Origin: Bermanella sp044597725
GTDB taxonomy: Bacteria > Pseudomonadota > Gammaproteobacteria > Pseudomonadales > Oceanobacteraceae
Length of the DNA: 64,000 nucleotides
Direction: 5' to 3'
Assembly (NCBI RefSeq): GCF_044597725.1
Contig: NZ_CP139003.1
Coordinates: forward strand, 1 to 64,000
Numbering within the stretch: position 1 is the first letter of the stretch; each line of letters begins with the position of its first letter. Made by a program: the position numbers and the translations under genes. The notes under the pieces are model-generated. The model saw only the letters and a list, made by a program, of their open reading frames with translations. It was not told the DNA's origin and searched no databases. Shown here piece after piece: positions 20,713 through 30,800 of the stretch.

Positions 20713-22707
20713 ATGGCAGCACCCTATCAACACTCCAACCCTTTTAGCAGCGGCATAAGACGTCAGGTCTGGGGAATAATCACCTCCCTCTCAGCGCTAT
20801 GTATCATTGTGCTTTTTTTAGGGCTAATTCAGGCCAGTATATTTGATGGTATACGCGGCTTTGTCAAAGGCGAAGGACATTGGGCCAAGGCACAAAAAGA
20901 TGCAATCTATTACTTACAACGCTATGTTGCCCACAGCAAACAACAAGACTATGAGCAATTTTTAAACGCCATCGAAAAAACGCAAGGGGCTCGACACGCT
21001 AGACTGGCGCTGGAAAAAGATTCTCCTAACTTAGATGTGGCACGTAAAGGCTTCCTGAAATCCGACAACCACCCTGACGATATTGAACTACTGATTAATT
21101 TTTACTTACGCTACCAAGATTTTTATCATGTGAAAAAATCCACCGAGATCTGGAAAAAGGCGGATAAAAAGATCGATGAATTACGACAATTAGGAGAAGA
21201 GATCTATGATCAAGGCAAAGAGCAACGGCTTAGTACTCAGCAACGCCAGCAAATTGATACTCTCAATAGCGAACTAACAACATTAGAAAACGACTTTTCA
21301 CAGAGTTTAAACCAAGGTTCACAATGGATTCGGCAAACCACCTTTAGTAGCCTCATCATTATTGTTACCATTTCGTTATTGTTTGTATTTTATTATATGA
21401 GCCGTGTATTCAAACAGATTAATAATAATGAACGAGCCTTACTGGTTAGCGAAAAGCGCTTTAATAGTTTATTCGAATCGAAGCTCATCGCCATTATTGA
21501 ATGGAACAAAGATGGCACCATTACCGCTGCCAATACCTATTTTCACGACCTTATGGGGTACTCCCCAAGTTATATAGGAAAAAAATCCCTAAACTGGGCC
21601 AGCTTAATACCCACCGACCAACAAAATATTGGTCGTGATTTTGTTAAGCAAATGCAAACAGATGGTATTAACCAACCTTATGAAATAGAACTTCATCATA
21701 GTGACGGGCATAGAGTATCGGTTTATTTAGGTGGGTTACCTTATTCGCCAACGGGAGAAAGTGGCTTATGTTTTGCCATTGATCAAACCGAGAAAAAACG
21801 CATCGAAAATCAATATCGATTGGCTGCTACCGTTTTGGAAAATAGCCATGAAGGCATCGTAGTGCTGGATCGACATGAACAAATTATGAATGCCAATGAA
21901 GCATTCTGTCGCATGATGGGTTGTAAAATGAATAAGGTGGTTGGTCATCGAGCACGATTTTTTCATAACGGTGTCGATGCCAGTATAAAATCGAAGATTC
22001 GATTTGCCTTACAAAAGGATGGTTACTGGCAAGGGGATTCTGAAGTATTAACAAAGGATGAAAAGCTATTACCTATTCGTTTGAGTATAAGCCGTGTCAA
22101 TGGTTCAGCCATTGAAGCTTCTACTTATGTGGCTATATATAGTGATATTAGCGAACAAAAAGCTCTGGAAGCAAAACTGAAAAACCTTGCTCACTATGAT
22201 TATCTAACCGGTTTAGCTAATCGCCCATTATTTGAAAATCACTTGAATCAAAATATTGCTCGTGCCCAGCGCAATAAAAGTCAGTTTGCCCTACTCTTTA
22301 TCGATTTAAATCGATTCAAACCTATTAATGATCAATATGGCCATGAGGTAGGGGATGATATATTAAAGCAAGTGGCCAAGCGACTTACACAGAATGTTCG
22401 ACAAAATGATGTTATTGCTCGACTGGGTGGTGATGAATTTGTCATGATTGTTGAAGGCTTTAACAACCCCAGTAATGCTCAATTAATTGCGGCTAAAATT
22501 ATTGAAAATATTGCCCAGCCTTATCGCCTACAAAAACAAGAAATTTCCTTAGGTTGTAGTATCGGTATTAGCATTTATCCAAATGATGGCGCCAATAGTA
22601 TAGAACTTACCCGCAGTGCCGATATTGCTATGTACGCAGCAAAAAGCCGTGGTGATAATCAGTTCTACTTTTTTAACCCTGCTTACCAAGATTCTAAAGA
22701 CGACTAA
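20713..22707 (+). CDS. membrane diguanylate cyclase with two PAS domains
   Basis: 664 residues. Two membrane segments (about 18-40 and 212-232) enclose a mostly helical sensor domain, presumably periplasmic. Two PAS domains follow (about 245-355 and 370-490), then a GGDEF domain (about 495-655). The active-site motif GGDEF is intact and so is the inhibitory I-site RQND five residues before it, so the protein should make cyclic di-GMP under product feedback. No EAL domain is present. The second PAS and the linker SDISEQKALEAKLKNLAHYD are standard. The ligand is unknown. Confidence 0.93.
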   Translation: MAAPYQHSNPFSSGIRRQVWGIITSLSALCIIVLFLGLIQASIFDGIRGFVKGEGHWAKAQKDAIYYLQRYVAHSKQQDYEQFLNAIEKTQGARHARLALEKDSPNLDVARKGFLKSDNHPDDIELLINFYLRYQDFYHVKKSTEIWKKADKKIDELRQLGEEIYDQGKEQRLSTQQRQQIDTLNSELTTLENDFSQSLNQGSQWIRQTTFSSLIIIVTISLLFVFYYMSRVFKQINNNERALLVSEKRFNSLFESKLIAIIEWNKDGTITAANTYFHDLMGYSPSYIGKKSLNWASLIPTDQQNIGRDFVKQMQTDGINQPYEIELHHSDGHRVSVYLGGLPYSPTGESGLCFAIDQTEKKRIENQYRLAATVLENSHEGIVVLDRHEQIMNANEAFCRMMGCKMNKVVGHRARFFHNGVDASIKSKIRFALQKDGYWQGDSEVLTKDEKLLPIRLSISRVNGSAIEASTYVAIYSDISEQKALEAKLKNLAHYDYLTGLANRPLFENHLNQNIARAQRNKSQFALLFIDLNRFKPINDQYGHEVGDDILKQVAKRLTQNVRQNDVIARLGGDEFVMIVEGFNNPSNAQLIAAKIIENIAQPYRLQKQEISLGCSIGISIYPNDGANSIELTRSADIAMYAAKSRGDNQFYFFNPAYQDSKDD

Positions 22708-22752
22708 CGATTCGCTTGTTACCATAAGCACACCTTAACAGTAGGATGTGTT

Positions 22753-25149
22753 GTGAACGGCTTTATCCTTTCCGAACATTGGTTTGATCATTCAGAAGGC
22801 ATGACCTTGCGTTTTTGGCTCGCTACTGAGCTGGGGCCGGTGTGTATTGATTATCCTCAACAAGAAAGTGTATGTTTTTGCGCACAATCAGATATAAGTC
22901 AATTGCCCGACTGGCCAAAGATACGAGTACAGAAGCTTCCCCTATATCATTTCTCTGGTAGCCCTGTGGCAGCCGTGTATTGTCAGTCCTACGCTATACT
23001 GAAACGCCTACGTCGATATGCGCGTGATGTGAACCTTAACTTATGGGAAGCCGATATAAAACCCACCAGCCGATTTTTAATGGAGCGAGGGTTAAAAGGT
23101 TCTTTGCAAATCAATAGCGAGTACCAACCATACCTTGTTAACCCAAAAGTCAAACCTACCCAATATCAGCCCAAGCTATCGATTCTCAGTTTAGATATTG
23201 AAACCACCATGCCTACAAAAAAAGTTGCCGAGAAATTACTTAGCATTGCTTTTGTATTGCAAGATTCTAACACTGAAAAAGCCAGTAAAAAGCTGGTCTA
23301 TATGCTGGGAAAAGATGGCGAAAAACCACCGAAGCACACCCGGTATTTCAAGAATGTACAACAATTACTGAGTGCAACTAATGCATTAATAAAAAGTTGG
23401 GACCCGGATATTATTACAGGCTGGAATCTGGTTAATTTTGATTTAACCGTACTAAACCGACTATACCAAGAACATAAGCTAAATATGAGTTGGGGACGTG
23501 ATCAGTCAGACATACAACTAAAACAAGGGCAAAATAATTTTACTTTTGTTGAGTTAGCAGGACGCTCTATCGTAGATGGCATTGATGCATTAAAAAATGC
23601 CAGCTATCACTTTGATAGCTTTTCCCTCGATTTTGTTTCGAAAAAACTACTTGGAGAAGGCAAAGTATTAAAGGGATACGACGGCCCAATGCAAGACCGT
23701 GGTCACGCGATTACTCATATGTTTAAGCATGATAAAGAGGCCTTTGCCGACTACAACCTGAAAGACTGTGAGCTAGTATTAGATATTTTTTCTCAAACAC
23801 AAATTATAGAGTATTTAGTAAAACGTAGTTTTTTAACCGGCCATTTGTTAGACCGTGTGGGCGGAAGCGTAGCCGCTTTTGAGTTTTTGTATTTACCAAA
23901 GCTGCATCGTGCGGGCTATATTGCACCCAATTTAGGGGAAGGGTTTGATGGCTTTAAGGCACCGGGAGGGCTTGTTTTAGAAAGCCAACCCGGATTGTAC
24001 AATGACGTATTGGTACTCGACTTTAAAAGTCTATACCCCAGCATTATACGAACATTCAAGATTGACCCCATGGGCCTAATTGAAGGTTTAAAAGCTAATA
24101 AGAATAAGCAAACAGAGGATACCATTCCTGGCTTCCATGATGCCCATTATCATAGAACTCGCCATTTTTTACCCGATATTATTGAATACCTTTGGTCACA
24201 ACGAGATATTGCAAAAAAGCATGATGACCAAGCAACCAGCCATGCCATTAAAATTATTATGAATAGTTTTTACGGAATTTTAGGCAGCACGGGCTGTCGA
24301 TTTTTTGATGCTCGATTGGCTAGCTCCATCACAGAACGGGGGCATGAAATTATTCAAAAAAGCGCGCAATGGATTGAACAACACGGCTACCACGTTATTT
24401 ATGGTGATACCGATAGTGTATTCGTTAGCCTGCACCCAGATAAAGTAACCACGCAACCTATTGCAACAGCGGATGCACAAGAAATAGGACAGTTTTTACA
24501 ACATGGTCTAAATCAGTTTTGGCAAGCCCACTTAAAAGAGGTATTTAATTTAGAATGCCACTTAGAAATTGAATTCGAAACTCATTATCAATCGTTTTTA
24601 ATGCCAACTATTCGCGGACAAGAACAAGGCAGTAAAAAACGCTATGCAGGATTATTAGCCAACGGTGATCTCGTATTCAAGGGCTTGGAAGCCGTGCGCA
24701 GTGATTGGACAGAGTTAGCGAAAGAAGCACAAACAGAGTTATATCGCGCGGTATTTGAAGGTCGAGAATATGAGACTCTGATTCAAACCATTATTGCTGA
24801 GTTACTATCAGGTAAGCGGGATGCACAACTGGTTTATCGCAAACGCATCCGTAAACCCCTATCAAGTTACCAAAAAAATGTGCCACCTCAAATTCAAGCA
24901 GCACTGGCGGCTGGCCATTATTACGATCAGAAAAACCTAAACAACCCGTATGCACATGGTGGCTGGATTCGATATGTCATCACCACACAAGGGCCTATAG
25001 CTGTGGAATGTCTTGGCATGGCCCAGTTTAAACTTGATTACGAGCACTATATTGATAAGCAAATTGCCCCAGTGGTAGACAGTGTGCTCTACTTTTTAGG
25101 CAAGCAATTCGCGCAAATTAGAAGCCCGCAACAAGATATTTTTTCTTAA
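22753..25149 (+). CDS. polB: DNA polymerase II (family B)
   Basis: 798-residue replicative-type family B polymerase used in SOS repair and restart. Exonuclease motifs are seen as SLDIETT (exo I), GWNLVNFDL (exo II) and YNLKDCELV (exo III); polymerase motifs as FKSLYPSII (A), IIMNSFYGILG (B) and YGDTDSVFV (C), with KKRYAGL after it. Proofreading and synthesis residues are complete. The start is GTG at 22753 with AGGAT six to eight bases upstream. Its stop overlaps the stop codon region of the convergent small gene by four bases. No clear LexA box was noticed upstream. Confidence 0.96.
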   Translation: MNGFILSEHWFDHSEGMTLRFWLATELGPVCIDYPQQESVCFCAQSDISQLPDWPKIRVQKLPLYHFSGSPVAAVYCQSYAILKRLRRYARDVNLNLWEADIKPTSRFLMERGLKGSLQINSEYQPYLVNPKVKPTQYQPKLSILSLDIETTMPTKKVAEKLLSIAFVLQDSNTEKASKKLVYMLGKDGEKPPKHTRYFKNVQQLLSATNALIKSWDPDIITGWNLVNFDLTVLNRLYQEHKLNMSWGRDQSDIQLKQGQNNFTFVELAGRSIVDGIDALKNASYHFDSFSLDFVSKKLLGEGKVLKGYDGPMQDRGHAITHMFKHDKEAFADYNLKDCELVLDIFSQTQIIEYLVKRSFLTGHLLDRVGGSVAAFEFLYLPKLHRAGYIAPNLGEGFDGFKAPGGLVLESQPGLYNDVLVLDFKSLYPSIIRTFKIDPMGLIEGLKANKNKQTEDTIPGFHDAHYHRTRHFLPDIIEYLWSQRDIAKKHDDQATSHAIKIIMNSFYGILGSTGCRFFDARLASSITERGHEIIQKSAQWIEQHGYHVIYGDTDSVFVSLHPDKVTTQPIATADAQEIGQFLQHGLNQFWQAHLKEVFNLECHLEIEFETHYQSFLMPTIRGQEQGSKKRYAGLLANGDLVFKGLEAVRSDWTELAKEAQTELYRAVFEGREYETLIQTIIAELLSGKRDAQLVYRKRIRKPLSSYQKNVPPQIQAALAAGHYYDQKNLNNPYAHGGWIRYVITTQGPIAVECLGMAQFKLDYEHYIDKQIAPVVDSVLYFLGKQFAQIRSPQQDIFS

Positions 25150-25433
25150 TTAAAAGAAGCAGGGTCAATCCACTTTCCTAAAGAACGACGATCGACAATT
25201 AAACCATCTTTGTGGTCAATATAACGAAAAACCACTTTATCGCCCAGCTCTACACCCAGGTCTTTGCTGTCTGATTCATAGCGATACTCTGAGCCATCAA
25301 TCGTAATGTAATGACGAAAATACTCAGGCTTTCCTACCCACTCAATAAATGGGCCTTCCGTTCTCACCGACTCCAGCGTGCCTTTACCCTGTAGTTTTTG
25401 AATTTTATTGCGTCGAAAACCACCACGGGCCAT
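25146..25433 (-). CDS. conserved hypothetical small basic protein
   Basis: 95 residues with a basic N-terminus (MARGGFRRNKIQKLQGKG) and a compact beta-rich remainder (FRHYITIDGSEYRYESDS.. then GDKVVFRYIDHKDG). No signal peptide or membrane segment. The beta pattern suggests a small barrel, possibly nucleic-acid binding, but the family is not recognised. It converges on polB with a four-base overlap of the 3' ends. Confidence 0.6.
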   Translation of the reverse strand: MARGGFRRNKIQKLQGKGTLESVRTEGPFIEWVGKPEYFRHYITIDGSEYRYESDSKDLGVELGDKVVFRYIDHKDGLIVDRRSLGKWIDPASFN

Positions 25434-25542
25434 ATATTTCTCCAGCTAAACCAGTATCTATAAAAATGAAGAGGCGCATTCTACCTACTTGCCCTATTGC
25501 TTAATAGTCTAGTATTAAATTTATCTTAGGGGAGGCTTTGCC

Positions 25543-25806
25543 GTGGAAATTCAACATATTTTATTAAGGACCGAGTACCTAGTTGTACCCATCCTCAACA
25601 ATTTAAAAACAGGGGCCGACTTTGCGCAGCTAGCAAGAGAACATAGCGCATGCCCCAGCGCCTTGCAGGGCGGTAGTTTGGGGCGTATTGAAATTGAAGA
25701 TTTACCAGCTAGTATTCGCGAGGCCCTTGCCGATGCGCCTTTAGGGGAAGTGACCGGCCCCATCGAAACCCATCACGGCCTGCACATTGTGCGCCGCAAT
25801 GGGTAA
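25543..25806 (+). CDS. stand-alone parvulin-type peptidyl-prolyl isomerase
   Basis: 87 residues, essentially one parvulin domain, like E. coli PpiC (Par10). It shows the conserved QHILL start, FAQLAREHSACPSALQGGSLG and the C-terminal GPIETHHGLHIVRR with the active-site histidine. No signal peptide, so it acts in the cytosol on proline-containing substrates. GTG start at 25543 with AGGGGAGG upstream. It converges on trxB. Confidence 0.9.
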   Translation: MEIQHILLRTEYLVVPILNNLKTGADFAQLAREHSACPSALQGGSLGRIEIEDLPASIREALADAPLGEVTGPIETHHGLHIVRRNG

Positions 25807-25815
25807 CCCCTGGGA

Positions 25816-26766
25816 CTACTCTTGCTCGTCTAGGTAACGCTCGGCATCAAGTGCTGCCATACAGCCTGTTCCCGCTGAGGTAATTGCCTGACGATACACA
25901 TGGTCCATTACATCACCGGCTGCATATACACCTTCTTTGCTGGTTAATGTGGCATTACCATGTAGCCCGCTTTGTACCTTGATGTAACCGTTTTCCATAT
26001 CCAACTGACCTTGGAAGATATCGGTATTAGGAATATGACCAATCGCAACAAACACACCAGCAAGCTCAATCTCTGATGTTTCATTGGTTTTATTGTTTTT
26101 CAGGCGCACCCCTGTCACACCCATTTCATCGCCCAATACTTCGTCTAGCTCGTTAAACCAATGAATTTCCACATTGCCATTCTTGGCCTTATCCATCAGC
26201 TTATCGGCCAGAATTTTCTCTGAACGAAAACTATCACGACGGTGAATAACATGAACTTTTGCGGCAATATTAGAAAGATATAACGCTTCTTCTACGGCAG
26301 TATTACCACCACCAATCACACACACTTCTTTACCCTTGTAGAAAAAACCATCACAGGTCGCACAGGCTGATACACCTTTACCTTTAAACGCTTCTTCACT
26401 TTCTAGGCCTAAATACTGCGCGCTAGCACCGGTTGCAATAATAAGGGCATCACACGTATAAGTACCTTGGTCGCCTGTTAGAGTATAAGGCTTCTTAGAC
26501 AAATCCACATTATTGATATGATCAAATAGCACCTCGGTATTAAAACGTTCGGCATGTGCCTGCATACGTTGCATGAGTTCAGGACCTTGCAAACCTTCCA
26601 CGTCCCCAGGCCAGTTATCCACCTCGGTTGTCGTGGTTAATTGACCACCCATTTGCATACCTGTAATCACCACTGGATTAAGGTTGGCACGAGCTGCATA
26701 AACTGCCGCTGTATATCCCGCGGGACCCGAGCCTAAAATGAGCAATTTGATATGACGTGTGGACAT
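25816..26766 (-). CDS. trxB: thioredoxin reductase
   Basis: NADPH:thioredoxin oxidoreductase of 316 residues. FAD-binding GSGPAGYTAAVYAAR at the N-terminus, redox-active CATC near residue 137, NADPH-binding GGGNTAVEEALY and the FAD-closing YAAGDVMD are all present. The open frame continues upstream to 26865, but the start at 26766 (MSTRHIKLL) has AGGAG directly before it and fits family length, so the extension is not real. No thioredoxin gene is near. Confidence 0.96.
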   Translation of the reverse strand: MSTRHIKLLILGSGPAGYTAAVYAARANLNPVVITGMQMGGQLTTTTEVDNWPGDVEGLQGPELMQRMQAHAERFNTEVLFDHINNVDLSKKPYTLTGDQGTYTCDALIIATGASAQYLGLESEEAFKGKGVSACATCDGFFYKGKEVCVIGGGNTAVEEALYLSNIAAKVHVIHRRDSFRSEKILADKLMDKAKNGNVEIHWFNELDEVLGDEMGVTGVRLKNNKTNETSEIELAGVFVAIGHIPNTDIFQGQLDMENGYIKVQSGLHGNATLTSKEGVYAAGDVMDHVYRQAITSAGTGCMAALDAERYLDEQE

Positions 26767-27143
26767 GGTTACTCCTACAAGAGATTTCTGAAAAATCTGG
26801 GCACTATAGCAAAAAGCGACTTCAGCGCCTATGGTGGCCTCACTATACCGAGACTTATTGTGCACAACTCATTTATTTTTTCTATATAGCTGTTAGTCAA
26901 AGTCTATTAAGAAGGATTAAATATGGCCCCGATTCAGACATTTGTACCGCTAATAATTCACCTTATTTAAAAGCTACTTTTTCTTTCTAAATCAATGCGT
27001 TACAAAACAAAAAATATGCCTCGCTCAATGCCGTCAAAACTCTTTGGTTGCCAGTCTCACATAGCCCGACCAATATTAGCCTAAACAACACTGTTCTATG
27101 ACATACCCTAAACGCAGACACAGCTTAATTAGGAATACCACAC
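26767..27143. other. intergenic region between divergent trxB and MshEN-like gene
   Basis: 377 bases without a recognised gene. It must hold the trxB promoter (minus) and the promoter of the downstream plus-strand gene. A 15-codon frame with a good ribosome site (AAGGA, ATG at 26923, stop at 26970) could be a leader peptide but has no other support. Two runs of A/T flank it. Confidence 0.5.
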
Positions 27144-27878
27144 ATGTCGCAATACGAAGCCAAAAGCCGCCTTGGTTCATTACTTAAGCGCAAAGGACTC
27201 ATTACTCAAGCGCAACTTGATTCGGCTCTGCAAACGCAACTCACTAGCGGCATGCGACTGGGTGAAGTGCTTATTGAACAGGGAATCCTAACTGAACGAC
27301 AACTGACCCGAGCGTTAAAAAAGCAATCCCGTCATCGTTTTGTAGCAGGCATTATGGCCATGTTATTAGGCCCATTCAGCATGGGTGCCATGGCCAACAG
27401 CCAACCCACAGAGCAAACTCAAAATAGCGCAATAAGCAGCGCCGACCTGATGCAATATAAAGGCTTGAAAGCATTGGACAACGACGGTTTAGCCCAAGTT
27501 GCTGGGCAGGGCATTAGCCACCCCGAAGATGCCCTTAATCGCCTTCTAGCCCGAGCCCAAGGTAACGACCCCGAAGCCCAATCTGAACTTGATAAATTAG
27601 GAGCCGTAGGCGAACTCGCGCAAATTTTGAACCCTATTGCCAGTTTACTTGACGCCGATGTCACGGTAAAAGGCGTTAAATATAATAATGACACCATAAA
27701 ACAAAGCGTAAACGAAGACGGTTCTATAGAGCTTGGATTGCCTAGTGAAATTGAAGAAATTGCATTTCGTAATATGCGGGTAGCCGGTACAAGCGGTGGT
27801 GGCAGCCTAGGTGATATTGTGATTAGCAACGTGCAATTCAGTGATCAATCGAGTATTCGCATTCGACCTCACCAATAG
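27144..27878 (+). CDS. MshEN-like domain protein with membrane segment and GQG-motif tail
   Basis: 244 residues in three parts. Residues 8-60 contain two copies of an MshEN-type repeat (RLGSLLKRKGLITQAQLDSA and RLGEVLIEQGILTERQL), the module that in type IV pilus/type II secretion ATPases binds cyclic di-GMP. A hydrophobic segment (about 66-86) ending AMA follows, like a membrane anchor or internal signal. The rest has the short motif L..LDNDGLAQVAGQGI, seen near the N-terminus of some exported pilus-like or surface proteins, then a beta-rich C-terminus. The combination is unusual. Function is unknown; a link to cyclic di-GMP and surface structures is inferred. Confidence 0.7.
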   Translation: MSQYEAKSRLGSLLKRKGLITQAQLDSALQTQLTSGMRLGEVLIEQGILTERQLTRALKKQSRHRFVAGIMAMLLGPFSMGAMANSQPTEQTQNSAISSADLMQYKGLKALDNDGLAQVAGQGISHPEDALNRLLARAQGNDPEAQSELDKLGAVGELAQILNPIASLLDADVTVKGVKYNNDTIKQSVNEDGSIELGLPSEIEEIAFRNMRVAGTSGGGSLGDIVISNVQFSDQSSIRIRPHQ

Positions 27879-27891
27879 AATAAGAAATAGC

Positions 27892-30800
27892 TTAAAGACC
27901 GTTAATCTGCCCCTGTATTGATTGTATGGCGTATTTCATAGCACCATCAATACTAGGCAGTAAATTCGAAATAGTGTCTACATCATTTTCTTTGCCACAT
28001 TTTTCTAACGCTTCACAGAGGCTGGCAAGCTGGTTAGCACCAACCAAACGGGCTGCCGACTTAAGCTTATGCCCAAGCTCTCCCACTTGCTGAATATCCC
28101 CTTGAGAAAACGCTTGATGAATATCCTTTAGAGTATGCAATGATGGATGCATAAACTGCTTTAGTACTTCTTTTTGCATGGCCTCGTCATCACCCACATA
28201 CTCATTCAATACACTAGTATCAATAGCAGGCTTATCCGATTCCACTTGCTTGCTTGTATGCTCCAAACTATGGATAGGCCGTGGTTCAATTGCATGTGTA
28301 TCATCAAGCCAATATTCTAAGGTTTTTCGGAGCACATTTAACTCTATTGGCTTGGCCACAAAATCATTAATACCATGGTGTAGGTATTGTTCGCGCTGAC
28401 CTTTCATAGCGTTTGCGGTAATGGCAATAATTGGAATGGCTTTCTTTGTAGTAGACTTCTTTTCGTACTCGCGAATTGCGTGGGCTAAGCCAATACCATC
28501 CATTTCTGGCATGTGCATATCCGACAAAATAATATCAAACTCACCATCTAACCAAGATTCAAATGCTTCCTTTCCATCGTTTTTCATTACTGCATCCAAA
28601 CCAAGCAGGTCCATTTGTTGCATAAGTACAACTTGGTTGGTTTGATTATCCTCTGCTATGAGTATTCGCCCTGCTAAAGTTTCGGGCTTATCTTGCTCAT
28701 GCTGTAATTGATGTATTGGCTCCTCAGAAAGCAATCGCGAAATAGCATCGAAAAAAGAAGTTTTGATTAGTGGGTTAATTCTAACGGTTTCAAAATATGG
28801 GAGTTCACTTAATAGCGGAGAGGCTGAATTGTTACTTAATTGAAGTATGCATAAGCCATGATTCGATTCTATTTGTAAGCGTTTGAGTATAGCAATCTGA
28901 TCATCCGTAATTTGATCATCAATAATCAAAAGGTCCGCCGATACAGACTCTGGTTCGATTTCATTAAAATTATGAGCTTGTCTATATTGACACATTTCGT
29001 ATAAATAATGCCTTATAAGACTTACCTGAAATGCATCAGATAAAAAAACAATAACCTTTTTTTTCTTTAAAACCCTATAATCAATGAAATGACGAGGAGT
29101 TTTATTCACGACAACAAGAGGAATTCGGACTTCAAATTTTGAGCCTTTCCCTTCTTCACTTGTTAACTCAAGTTTCCCACCCATTAAGTCCGTTAAACTC
29201 ATACAGATGGTTAAACCAAGTCCCGTACCTCCGTATTTTCTAGTAGTGGCAGAATCGGCTTGTTCAAAAGGCTTGAACAGATTTTTTTGAACCTCCTTCG
29301 ACATACCAATTCCATTGTCTTGAATAACAAATATAAACTCTGGTTTGGGACCAGTTAACATGGATACATGTAAAACCACTAATCCTTTTTTGCTATCATC
29401 TGTTACAGTAAACTTTATAGCATTCCCAATGAGATTAAAAAGTATTTGTCTAATTCTGACAGAATCACCTACAACAAGACCTGGGAGGTTGTTATCTAAC
29501 TTTATATGAAAGTCGATATTTTTCTTAACGACATTATTACTAAGGATATCACCAACACTCTCTACTTCTTCAATTAAATCGAACTGCCTCGTTTCAAGAG
29601 ACATCTTGCCTGCTTCTATTTTTGAAAAATCGAGAATATCATCAATAATTTGCAACAATGAGAAAGTTGAACTTCGCACCGTCTTTAGCATTTTTCTTTG
29701 TTCTTGGTCTAGTGAGGTATATTGAATCAGATCGATCATACCAACAATGCCATTCATAGGAGTTCTTATTTCATGACTCATAGTCGCAAGAAATTCACTT
29801 TTGGCTTTATTTGCTCTCTCCGCCTCCAATATAGCGGCTTCTAGGTTCTGTTGCGTTTGTTTACGTGTAATATACGCCGATATTTGCTTAGAAAGTGAAT
29901 CGATAAGCGTCTTTTCTTCATGGGTAAACTCTGGTTTTTGAGCACCATTCGGACGATAACTTACCTCTACTAAACCAATATTGTTTTCGGATAGGTTAAT
30001 CTTTCTATTCAAGATATTAGATGATTCAACCCAGTCATGGGAATAGTATACTTCATCAAATATACGAATACGTGAGCAAGCTAAGTGAGGATAACGAACT
30101 GCAGTGGTTAACATATTGACCAATACAGACATTACATCATTAACACTGTAATCGACATCAAACATGATATTTAGTGTTGAATACAAAAAATTTGATTCCT
30201 TCATGCGCTGATCGATAGTGTGTAATGATTGCTCCCGTTCTCGTTCAGACTCTATTCTTTCAACCGCGATACAAACCTGTGTGCATATTTGCTCGACGAG
30301 TTCCAAGATACGATCACTTTCTGACAACGATTCGGTGTGATACATTTCTATGAATCCACTGGGTGCTCCCCATGATTTTAACGGAAAAACAACTGCGGTT
30401 TTAAAATAACGTTTAAGGCTAGGCCTAATCAAATTGATATTATTATCGGTAAGGTCTAACCACTTTTTTTCACCTATAGATAAACTATATCCAATAATAC
30501 CATCATCAAGAGCGATATCCGTTTGTCTTGTTTCTTCAACATAGTCAGGGAAGTAATCATACTCTAGATTAACCCATATATCAGCCGTTCTAAAATGGGT
30601 TTTAAAATCATCAAAAACAAAGTATGCATTAATTGCTGGCCACTTTGTATAGTGGGAAATATAGCTTAAAGCTGACAAGAGTATTTTCTTGATATTACTT
30701 TCAGAGCTAATAGATGCCACTGCCTCTTTGATCAATACTGCTCTAAACTCACTATCTTCGAGCTCTTGATACGAGAAGACCTGATCTGTCACATCTTGTA

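Noticed and set aside
26767..26865. N-terminal extension of thioredoxin reductase
   Set aside because: The extra 33 residues have no family match; the start at 26766 has AGGAG at the right distance and gives the normal length.
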